A stretch of DNA of 64,000 nt, taken from positions 7,360,459 to 7,424,458 of the forward strand of contig NC_058167.1 of assembly GCF_020080835.1 (NCBI RefSeq), in the 5' to 3' direction. The translations under genes and the position numbers were made by a program. Below the pieces are notes generated by a model. The model saw nothing but the letters and a program-made list of their open reading frames with translations, made no database searches and had not been told where the DNA came from. The stretch comes from Cotesia glomerata. Its lineage: Eukaryota; Arthropoda; Insecta; Hymenoptera; Braconidae. This document shows, piece after piece, positions 1 to 12,413 of the stretch (position 1 is its first letter; each line of letters begins with the position of its first letter).

Positions 1-507
1 AATTATTTATCGATTTTTTTTTATTATATTCATATTTGTATGTACAGTGACTGATTGATTAAATAATTAATTATATTCAAAATCAACTAATCTAATCTAT
101 AGTACGTATCTTGACAAATTGATGTGCTATTTTTTTTTAATGTTATAAGTTAGCTTTATTGGCGGAAAATATTATATACTTTTAAATATATACACAAATA
201 TTTTTTTTGTATATATAATTAATAATTACAGTAAATTATTTAAAATATTTATTATTTGAGAAGAAAAAATTAAAATAATCAATAGCACGCAATAAACTTT
301 AAAATAGTATTTATAGTACGTAACAAGTCCCAAAAATATTAAGTTTAATTAGCATACATTATTATAATCTATATTAAATAATTTTAATAATAAATGTATT
401 TTTATATGAATATTTATCGTAATTGATAACTTTATGAATTGTGTTTATGTATATATAGGAGGAAATTAAAAAGAAAAATAAGATAAACAATGAAAGAAAG
501 TACGAAA
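1..507. other. Non-coding, AT-rich
   Basis: No exon, RNA gene or repeat is recognisable. It lies downstream of the leftmost finger exon and is probably more of the same BTB gene. Confidence 0.5.
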
Positions 508-791
508 TTAAGAATTGACTCCTTTTCTAGGACTTCGATGCCTCTGGATCGTCTTTTGCCATTGCATATTATGTTTTAATCTCATATGACGACGCAGGTC
601 GGTTCTACGACTGAGAGTGGTGTGACATAGGACGCAGGTTGTCTGGTTGCGATGCACTTCGAGGTGCTGGGTCAGCGAAGCTAGGTGCTTGTAAACACTT
701 CCACAGAGACTGCAAGAAAAACGCCCTGGACCCTGCATCACCACTTGACCAGTTGTATCGCCAACATGCTTCCGTTTTCGTCCCACCCCCC
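508..791 (-). CDS. Alternative C2H2 finger-pair exon (leftmost seen)
   Basis: The acceptor is gttgcag at 792-793 and the exon holds 2 + 282 bases to the stop at 508. A basic lead-in (GRKRKH) precedes finger 1 (FSCSLCGSVYKHLASLTQHL ending EVH) and finger 2 (TTCVLCHTTLSRRTDLRRHM ending LKH). A short basic tail, RHRSPRK, ends the protein. All eight zinc ligands are present. Confidence 0.83.
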
Positions 792-3700
792 CTGCAACAC
801 ATTAATATCCTCGTGACCTTCCCGGTTCCTCATAATATCAACATTTAATTAAATTATTTATAATTAATTCAATAAATTAAATAATTAAAACAAACGGGTA
901 TCAATTAATAAACCATCCCCAATTAGAAAGTTTTTATTCATAACTCATTTAATCATCAGAATTAGCTCAATATAAAAATCTACGAGAAGCCTGTGCGACC
1001 TTGTACCTTGTATCTTTTTCATCACGATAATACTTGTGTTTTTTATATTATTATTTAGTTTTATTATCAAAAATTTATTTATTTATAAATTTTTCATTTT
1101 AGCTTATTAGCTGATACAGCCAGAAATTTAAATAAATTTATTTAATTCCTAGTGTCATAATTTTTTGTCTCGTGCAGAGCTGTGCCAATTGACAATGCTT
1201 ACGAATTCATGCGATACGGCGTACGGAAAATTGTTTTCGAGTAACTTTTTAATTTGTGTTGTATTAGTTATATACTTCACTAAAAGAAGAACTATTTGAT
1301 TCAAAAAAATATCTTTGAAAAATTATTTTTCTTTCAAATATTCAGACATAGTAATTCTCTTTAAAATTTTCTTTTTCACTAAAGATTATTTTTAAATTAA
1401 GTTAGTTCTTCTGTCAGTATTCTAATTCGCTGAATAAATAAACGGTAAATAGAGATTAATATATGAAAATTTGTTAGAAAACTAGCTGAAAAATTAAAAG
1501 AATTAAATAGTTTTGCCAAGGAAGAATATTCAAGAATGTTAATCAGTTGACATTTTAGAACTTTATTCACACATTTCTTCACTTACATTAATTGCCTATT
1601 AATAAGTCAAACATGGGATTATGCTATACGATATATGTTTGAATTATATATTTATATATAAATTTAAATAAAAATAATTAACTAAAGACATATCTTATAG
1701 ATATTAAATTTTCTTGGCAACCTTACACTTATTTGTATTATTTGTTTTTGTTTTTTTTTTCTCTCTTTTAGGAGGAATGTGCTATATCATTTAATTGTTA
1801 ACTTTATTTTCAATAAATCCATAAGATACTAAAATGTGTGTAAAAATAAAACAAACATTCATTTATATTAATATAAATGAAAATAATTATCATACTGCAA
1901 TGCATAATAATAATAATTGAAAATAGAAAACATCTAAGTTATAAACTATTTAGTTGTCACTTCTTTAGTTGCTTTAATTGCACACTATGAAATAAAATCT
2001 TTGGGATGCAGTATAATTAAATAGCCTCTTTTCATAATATATCTTATTAATAAATCATAATATTCGCATAATATTGTTTTTTTAAACAAAAAAAAAACTA
2101 TTTGGTTTTAATCTTTGCCTACATTTGCATGATTTTTCTACTCTAAATAGTAATATTAAAACTAAATTAAACTTAATGATTAAATTTGGCAAGTTATTTA
2201 ATAATTGTAATAGTTATTAAATATAAATAATATATATTTTTTTAAATCTTATACTACCAAAAATTGGTGGGTTATTTTTTTTCCTTTTTTTTATTTCAAG
2301 TACTAAAAGAGAAAAGGATAACTATGGTATTGCTAAAAATAATATTGCATTAAAAATAAAACAACACAACAATAAAATGAATAGTACCATATTATGTTTG
2401 GTATAATAAAATTAAAAAAAAAAATGTTATTCAGTGAATAACAAAATAACTAAAATAAGAAAAAGAAATCAAACAAAAAGAATAATATGTAATCTTTGAA
2501 TAAATGAACTTTGGCAGTAGTTCGGGGACTAGGAAGTAAAGCCTCGCTTATGTTAAAAAAAAAAAAAAATGCACATTCCTCTTTATACTTTAAGTACTGA
2601 GAAGTAAAGTGACTAGATAAAATTGGCTTTTTTCCTCCTTATATCATTGATTATAAAAGAATGATAATAATAATTATAATAAACAAGCAATCAATCAATC
2701 ATTGAGTTAATAAAATTAATAATAATTTTATATGTGTGTAATTAAAAATGTGTTAATAGTGTTATTATGTTTAAGTGTATGATATATTACACATATACAT
2801 AAATACACATACATACACATGAAAATATGTGTACGAATGACTAGTGTGATAAAGAAGAAGAAGAAGATATAGGCAACGTTATTAACACAATAGTGTTGTC
2901 TTCATTGATGATGATAATAATCCACACTAAGGAATAGGACTAGAGGTAATTCTTTCAACACTGCTCTCTCTTATTCGTATTGTAGTAAATGTTGCATTTG
3001 TTTCAGTATTCGCCGTATTGGCATTCTGTTGAGCAATAGCTGCTGATGTTACAGTGGGTAATTGGGTTGCATTGCGAACGGTGGTTGTATCAGTAACCGT
3101 TCCAAATCCTAACCATCCATGGCGATTTTTTAAGTGACGTTTCATATGCGTAGTACGACTCAGCACTTTGTGGCAAACAGGACATTGAGTTGTTCCCTTA
3201 TGCATGTTCATGTGTTTATACATAGAGTCTCGATTCCAAAATGATTTACCGCAGAGTTTGCAAGAATGCGACGGTTGTTCGATGACCACTGTACGTGAAT
3301 CTAAATCAAATAAATAGATTTCATACTAATAAAGTTAACATTTTTTACGTATTACAACGGACTTTTTTTTTCCTAATTTTTAACTCGGATTTTGTTTTAT
3401 CAAAAAAAATTCTCTCTCATACATTCATTCATACTCTTTATGCTTAAATAAATTTACAAACAAAATAATAAGTGAATTAAAAAAATTAAAATAAATTAAA
3501 AGTTTCAATACATTCATTCATTTAGCAACCATGCTAAATAAATTCAGCGTTAACTCTTATTGTTATGGTTTATGATTTTGATTTATATGATAATGCACAT
3601 ACGTACCAAATTATTGATTGTTTGGTTTTTTTTTCTCTTTTAAATATTTTCATGCATAAAAACTGCAAACTTCATTACGGAAATTCATTTTATGTCACGT

Positions 3701-6700
3701 CAGTTAACTAAAACAAATTCTTTTCCAAATAAAAAAATTATTTGAATTACGCAATACCTACCCGCACTCTCGCATAAACACTTATTTTAACTTTACAATA
3801 TTAAATCAAATAGTGAACCGACAATCATGTATTCCTTTAATAACAGATAAAAATAATAAAAATAAAATTAACCAAAACTTTGATGAAAAATCTAATTTTA
3901 CTTATGAGATTTACTTGATAATATTGAATATTAAAAACTGATTTACTTTTTTATTTTTTACACATAATATAATTAAAATTATTTGATTTTTAATTTCATA
4001 ATGAAAAATCAGTTAACTGTCTCTAATAAACTAATTTTATTTATAAATACATCACGAAGTTACAGTACGTAAATTATTTTTAGCACCTTTTTTAATATAG
4101 ATCAATTTATTCTTACGTATAATCATTTTTTTTTTTTTTTGTTAAAAGTTAAACTTAGTTGTATATCTGGCATAGTTTAATTTCTATAAATTATATTTAT
4201 ATGAGCAAAATAAACATTTTAACTATAAATAAATCAAGCGTATTTAAAAAAAAGAAAAAACACTCTTCAAAAAAGTACAAAAAATTATAGAAACAGCATA
4301 CTTCACAAATTATTATAAATAAAAAAAAAATTATTTTTTAAATCAATACTGGCATTTGTTACATGTGAATAAATAATAATGCAAAATAATAAAAATAATG
4401 ATTAATTAAAAAAAAAAAAAAAAAAAATAGTTATAATGCAAGGATTTAAACTATAAGTACAGATGAAGTGAGAGTTAAACCATTTTTTACTTCAAGATAG
4501 ACAGATGAGAATTTCATCTATTTATATGTACATTTACGTAAATGTTATATTTAAATAATAAAAAATAAAAAACAAAAACAAAATAAAGCAATTTTGACAT
4601 AGTTAATTGAGTAAGTTATTAAGTAAATTTTGTTTCGCCTATAATGATATTTAGTTAATTTATATATAACAACAATTTTTGAAATGTTTTACGTTGAAAT
4701 ATCATAAAAAAATAATCATTATTGATTATTATCATCATAATGCCTATTTGCAACAAAATTAAATGACAAATTATTTTCAACTTTAAATACTAAAAATAGG
4801 TGGAAGATAAAAATTTTGCTTCTAAGTATTATTGAGCGAAAATTTGTTGATTCCACATAATAACAAGTGGAAAATACATTGTTATTTAAAAAATGAGTAT
4901 AAATGATTTATATTTTATTTAAAAAATGATATTTCTTCAGTCACTGAACCCCATGAATGTTTACCAAGTGACATCGCATGGTATATTTCCTCGTGAAGAC
5001 AGCACGACAGATTGGACAGACAGTATCTCCTCTATGAATACTACGATGGTGAGCAAGGGAATCACTTCTTGAGTAATGTTTTCCACAAACATTGCAAACC
5101 CATCGACCATCCTTGCGACGACCTTTCATTTGATGTGGTTTCCTTGGTGAATTATATAAGATGGAGTTGGATCCCAGATGATCACTTTTGGTATTTGTTA
5201 CTGCTTCTGCGCACACAATCCAAAGTGTTTCCCATACACACAGCTTCTTAATTTTTTTTTTTTATTTTTGTTTATTTTATTTAAAATTTTTTTTCTCAAG
5301 CTCAACACTATTCGTTTTTACTGATAAATAGAAGACAAATAACGTTACTTTGTTTAATAATATTATGAGTCATGTATTCATCCACTGTTGTCAGTATTTC
5401 CCAGAACCATCACTAAATAACCCATCAACCAGAAATAGCCATTTTTTATTTAAAAAAATAAAAAAATAATAATAAATAATATAGTGTACTGCAGAAAATA
5501 AAATATATTTATTTACTACTTTTTTGTCAACTAAAATAAGCCTATTTTATAAATTATTAATTTCCACAACCGCGCTGTGTTTAATTTTTTTTAGTTCAAT
5601 ATAACAAGCGCTGTATTTTAAATTATTGAAAAGAAGAGAACGAAGCTCAAAGCAAAAATTCAATGCAACTTGATAAATAAATGTATAATATATCACAAAG
5701 TTATTTTAATTTTTTTCTTAATTATTTATTTTTTATTTTTTTTTAATTGAGTATTTTTTTGTAGATTACTGTCATTACATTGTTATACATAATTAAAATA
5801 AATATGTATAATTTAAGTTTAATTTATGGAATGATAATTTATAGTTATATAAATTTGAAAAAAAAAAGTATCAATTTGATAATAAATTTAATAATTTGAC
5901 TTGAACTAAACAACTACACTAAAGAAAATATTTATACTTTATAGTTTGAATAAATTACATTGTACTGGACACAGATTAAATTTTTCTTGAGTATAATAAA
6001 TTATATATGTACATTAATTTTCCAAGTTCAAATGCGTGAAACAGTGTGTTTTGATTATTGCTGTTTAAAATGAAGTAAAGTGTAAGTTTCGTCAGTGTAA
6101 ATAGTGTGTCAGTCATAATATTTGCTTTTTTCAATAATAAATAAAAACAAATTTAATAAATAAATTTAGAATTCAGAAAAAAAATGATATTAATTTAAAA
6201 TACTAAAAAGAAATTAACCTTTTCATGATTGATTTTATGAGAACAAAAAAAATGTTTTTTAAAGTAATAAATCCCCAATTCAACGAAACAATTAATTTTA
6301 TTGCTAAATAGTGGATATAAAATTTCAGTGTTGAAAATAAATTCAACAGTTAGCTTTAATAAAATTTAATCTTTTTCTTGTTCAATTAAAAACTCATTAA
6401 AAGGTTAATAATTTCATGTAATTTTCATTAACAGGCGAGACCATCTTTTTCTCGCTTTGCTCTCACGGAGTTCAACGGAACTATCTTTGTCGCACTCCCA
6501 ACAACAGAGCAATTGCAGTTTCGATTGGTTTCACGAAACGAATGAAATTTTTGAAAAAAACGCTTTGTGGTGAAATAGTTTATTAAATTATCTATTATCT
6601 CTAAAAACGTTTTTTCAAAATTTCCATTCGTTTCGCTAAGCCGATTGAAACTGCAATCACTGGTCTCGGCTGTTAAACGATTCAATCACATGAAAAATTT

Positions 6701-9700
6701 GTGCGAAAATTGGAAGTTTTGATAATTTTAATTTTTGTACTAATTGGTATTTATAATGTATATTTATGTTTATAAAGTATGTGTTTTCTCATATTATAAC
6801 TTCGACTAAAAACATGTTGGCAAAAAGGACATTTGGTCTGTCCGGCATGTACATTTTTATGCAAAGCTAATGATATAGGATGCTTGAATGTTTTTGGGCA
6901 AATTCTACAACGAAATATTCCGGTTTTTAAAGGCTCATCTAAATTATCAGTAGGTGATGAATGTAATTCAGGAGCATCGGGACCAATTTTACCACTGCCA
7001 TTATTGCTTCGTGGGTCTATAAATAAACAGAAATAACACCACTTTTTTTTAATTTCACCGAATCATCATTAATTTATAACTACCGAACAAAAATATTACT
7101 CAGAAATTCATCACCTATTTCGTTTTTTATTTCAGGTTTCATTGGCTTATAAAATACATAAATTTTCCATGCAGACTATTCAAAATACGTTTTTTTTTTT
7201 TTTTTTTTTTTTTTTCAATTCCTGTAGCTTTTTTCAATAAATTATTAATTGTCGAACTTGTATTCCGTTTTAATTCAACTTGGATAATTATGCCAAATTG
7301 CTCTCAAAAATCTAAAAATTGAGTTATCGACAAATTTCTTATATTTTACTTTTCTCTGCGTTAAATATTATGAATTTTTGTAGAAAAATTTATAGTTTTA
7401 AGTTTAACTTTTTTTTGTAACTTGGAAATGAAAGAAGAAAAAAGAATCGTTTTATTTCTAATGGAAAATTTTCAAACATCAATTTTCAGTGTCAATATTT
7501 TTTTCTTCAAAAGCACAAAAAATTGAATAAATTAGAAGAAAAGTATTATAATATCCTGGTCTAAATATTTTTTTTTCATTTTTAAAAAATTTTTGAATTT
7601 TGCTTTTTTATTTTCTTTTAAAAATAATGAAAAAAAAAAAACTTAAATAAGTTAATTTTTCGATTTTTTACAGCCAAAAATCAGCCAAGTTCTATACTTC
7701 GGCATAGTTAATTTGAATTTAATAATTACGAAATCATTTTATAATTAATGAATAATAAAAGGCCAAAAATTATCAGAGCATTCAACATTTTTTATGGCAC
7801 TAATTCATTATACAACGTAAAATAGTATCAAATTTTTACAAATTTTATCCAACAACGCATGATTAAAATTATTTGTAGAAGATATTGAGACCATATTTCT
7901 AAAATTTGTTCGTTGTTAATACTTAAGGAATTGTGTAAGAAATAGAGTGTATATATCTGTTTACTAATTACTTGAATGTTTGGTTTTAAAATGATTAATC
8001 ATTTAGTAACGACAACTGAACATTTGTGAACAAACAGGGCACTTAGTTTTTCCTGAATGAACATTATTATGATGTATTAATGATTTTGGATGTTTGAATG
8101 GCTTATAGCGTATATTACAGTAATGTAATTTAATATTTGAATATTGGTTCGAATAATATGACGTAAAATTGTAATCCATATAGGAAATTATTCGGTTTCT
8201 TGTAATATTTCACCCTGAATCTACAATACAAAAGAGAAAAATTTCTATTTTTTATAATAATTCTCATAATTTATGAAAGAAAAAAGAAAGTGTTCCCATT
8301 AATAAAATTAAATTCACTTACGACTGAATAATTTAGTTGTAATAGCGCAAAAATTTTTATTATAAAAACATTTAAATATTAATGTGGCATTTTCTGTTGA
8401 TAAACAGAGAAGAATCTTATTTATATAAGCTTTTTTTTTGTACAAATTTTAATTTGTATAAATTTTTTTTATTAACTTAATATAAATTTTACGATTAATA
8501 AAAAATTAATACACTTTTGATTAGTATCACATTTATGGAATGATCGAAATTAAATAATATCCAGCAGTATACTAAAACTGCATTGAGATTAAGGTGCAGT
8601 TTTTCAAAATAACAATATGAAGAAAATGTATAAGTAGTAATTCTATTTATATTAAAATAAAACTCAGTCAATATAAATATAGCATATTTACAGTCTATTT
8701 CCTAGATCTGAATTTTAATCCTTCATCCGAGATATTTTCGTTTCAAAATTTAATGTATCACAACGATAATTTTACTAATTTTCTTCAATATAAAATAAGA
8801 ATAAAAAAGTTAAAAAGTTGTTATGAAATTAATTTTCATCTTCTTATGAAGTCGAAAAAAAAAAGTTTAAAATGATTTAATGTTTTTTTTTTTTTTCTAT
8901 AAACTTCTCATACAACTCACAAAACTTCATGTATTTCAAGTTTCATTGAAGTAAAATCATTCTGCAACATTTTCAAAAGAAAAAAATGTTTCTTATGCAA
9001 ATAAGTAGAAAAAAAAATATTAAAATAAAGATTTTAATTCAGTATTGTTTAATCAACATTGATAAATATATCGCAAATTAATATGTCCCCAGTTAACGAT
9101 GGTTTTACTTAAAAATAATTTTTTTATCTTATTTTTGAATAAATAATTTTCATTCACTTATAATCAAAAGTGACAGTCGTTTCATTAAAAAGTATAATTT
9201 TTAATTAAGAAAGTAAATCGAAATAAGATCTTTACCTAATCTCTTCAAAATAAAATATTATTACGGAATAGAATGTGAAATTCTAACACAAAAGGTCGAT
9301 AGAGTAAATTTTTAAGAAAGTTTCCTTTTACAAATTTACATTGGCTTCATTTTTCTATAAAATTGAATTGTAAAATAAATTTTTAGAAAAAAAATTGTGG
9401 TAGTGTAAAAAAAAGTTATATTAATTTGATAAATATAAGATGCCTGTATATTAATTTGATTATTTCAAAGTAATATATGGGTAATTTCAGACAATAATTA
9501 AATAGGTTGAGAATAATTTTACACAATAGAGTTTAGACTGTTGATTAATATTTTAAAAATCATATTTCTTTATACACGAGTAACAAAAACCATTTGTTCT
9601 ATAAAAATTCCCATTTGAATTTTTGTTTTCCCACATAAATCGGTTCGCTTTGTTAACTATCTTAATTTTATAATACATTTGGAGTGATAATGATATTATT

Positions 9701-12364
9701 TACTTAAATGCATAAATTTAACATTTAAAATTAATCTCGTGCAAAATTAAAACTATAAAAAAATATTTAAATAATAATAATAATAATCCGTTAACACTTT
9801 GAAACTTCTTAATTAAAAGTAATAATAAAAAATAAAAAAAAATGTGTCAAGTCTTAATAATTTGTACATATTGACAGTGCATTGTGGAAAGTAAAATAAA
9901 CGCATTTTTTTAACAAAAATAATATAAAAACAAAAAATAATAATAACATGCTTTCTTTTTAACACCTTTGAGGTGTAGATTGAAGTACGTTCACGTATGT
10001 TCAGTGTCATCTGCATAGCAGATATCATTTATTAAGTAACCCCATGAGCAACGCGTGACATTATATAATGTCAACTAAGCATTTTGTGGGTATTAGTTAT
10101 ATATAAATATGTATTTATAGATATATATGTATATATTTATAAAATTTACAAATACGGCCTCTGGGCAGGTTGATGCTATGGGGGAGGAATATGAGGAATA
10201 GCTCGGAGTTCATGAAATTCCGTAAAACATGGCCAGCGGCACAAGCAGGCATTACAGGCCCAACATTTGAAGCGTGTTTGCTTGAGCTTTCCACGTGATG
10301 TAAGTACTCCTCGCCGTTTACAGTGTACACATACTTTTCCATGACCGTTTGCTTTGCTGAGGCTATGAGGTTGACCAGATATGTATGTAATTCCTCCTGA
10401 AGAAAATTGGCCAAATCTTCAGTTAATGATATTTTATTATTTGTGCACATGCAGCAACCATTAGTAACATGTGAAGTAGTATTTTATGACCAATCCCAGC
10501 ACCAACCCTTAGCCGTAAGCCAATTTAGATTATCAGCGACCAATACCCACAATATTTAGCATTGCCAGGTGCTTGTTCAGTGTATTCGCCTATAATTGTT
10601 TATTTTTATTTTTAATTTTTAATTAGTAAATTTTCATCTTCATTTACCAGTCATACATTTAATGTATAACATCAAATTTTATTATTTATTTAATAACTTT
10701 ATCCATATTAATCGCGATCAATGTTCACTTTTCTTATGTTTCATTGATCAAAAACCATAAAAAATAAATCAAGTTTCATTGTCATTTGTGTTTATGTTTT
10801 TCATGTTCAAAAAAAATTTTTTTTTTCTTTTCTATGTTTACAAATTTTATTCATGATATTACAAAATCAATTTGTCGCTAAATGATGGTTTAAAAAATAT
10901 TATTTTATTAATTTCTGGTATTCAGTTTATTAGTGATGAGCTTCGGTTTACAGTTTGGCTTTTTTATCGTGTATCAGTCGCTTATTAATCAACTAAACTA
11001 TAGGTAAGTCATGCTCCCATTTAATCATTGCTAAATTTTTGTAACTCTACTTACCTATGGTTATTATTGTTAATTTTTTGTTTTTAAATTGTTCTATATC
11101 AAACTCCACTTGAATACTTGAAACAAAGTACCATGGCGTAGGAATTTTTGTTTTGTTTTAAAGAACAGAAAATGCTGATACATGCCTAGGTCGCGATACC
11201 GTCACCGCTATTACCAAATGAGTTTTTAAAAAATTGTTTTTATATTTATAAATATTATCTATATATCATAAAAAATAACAGGAAATACTTTTTCCATGAT
11301 AGACAAAAATAGTAAATGAATCATTTTTAATAAAAAATATTCAACAGAAAAAAAGTTTTCAATGTTAAATAAAATTGTTAGTAGATATGGGAAAATAAAT
11401 AAATCAAAAGAGGTAAGTTTAGTTAAGTTTTTAAAGGAATGTTGATGATTGTCGGCTACACAATAGCACTTGGCAACGCTTCCTAGCCTTTATGAGAACC
11501 ACCTAAACCCGAAAGTGCCACTTTACTGAGGATTTCATTATATATTTAAAGGAAGTAAATAAAAAAAAATAAAATCAATTAAAAGAAAATAAAAAAATTA
11601 AATTATACATGCACGTTGAGTTCTAGAATGCGTTTCAACAATCAATGTCAATAAAGAGAAAAAAGATTTCCGTTTCAATATCAGAAAAAAAAACAATCAC
11701 CTTAATATATCCACCACATTCGCTCATTCATTACTCTAATTGGATTAACATTTTTCAATTAAAATAATTAACATTCTTGATATCATTTTTTTTTTTTTTT
11801 AATCATGTAAATAATCATAAAGATATAATAGATGTCTAATTATTAAAATTGAAAAATGTTGACGTATAGTTGTCAAATTTAATGTTTAGAAATTTAATAC
11901 AGGAAGAAAAAAAAGGTTTTGTAGTATAGTCGCTAGTATGGCCTCTAATATTTGCCCAAGTTTTGTACAAAAAAAAATATTGATTTAAATACTTTTTCTT
12001 TGTATGTGTATGAGTAATGTAAAGCTGCACAGGCTACTGCGCCATATTATACATTTTTATTAAAATTCTATTACTGTCATATTATTAACCAAAAGGACCC
12101 TCTACGATAAATTATTGATCGTTACCATTAGTTTATTTTTATTCAAAGTTTCCCTTTAGAATTTGTTAAGTATTTTATTTTCAGGGAATATTTACTACGT
12201 TTAGAATTATTTAACAATAATTTATTACGCTTGAAAGTGACAATGCATAACGTTAATATTTTTCTCAATGCAATATTTATAGTGTCATACACCTAGTGAA
12301 TATAAAAAGACTGCCTTCTGCAGCGCCATTTGCCACTATGAATTATTTTATACACAAATATTCA

Positions 12365-12413
<49 letters not shown>

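Noticed and set aside
6428..6685. 85-codon minus-strand ORF
   Set aside because: It lies wholly in the TTAA-flanked MITE and reads through its inverted arms; no family features.
9813..10028. 71-codon minus-strand ORF
   Set aside because: Phe/Tyr/Ile-rich low complexity from AT-rich DNA, with no splice or homology support.
10115..10450. 111-codon minus-strand ORF
   Set aside because: It is in the wrong frame over the piggyBac-like exon; the adjacent frame carries the cysteine pattern.
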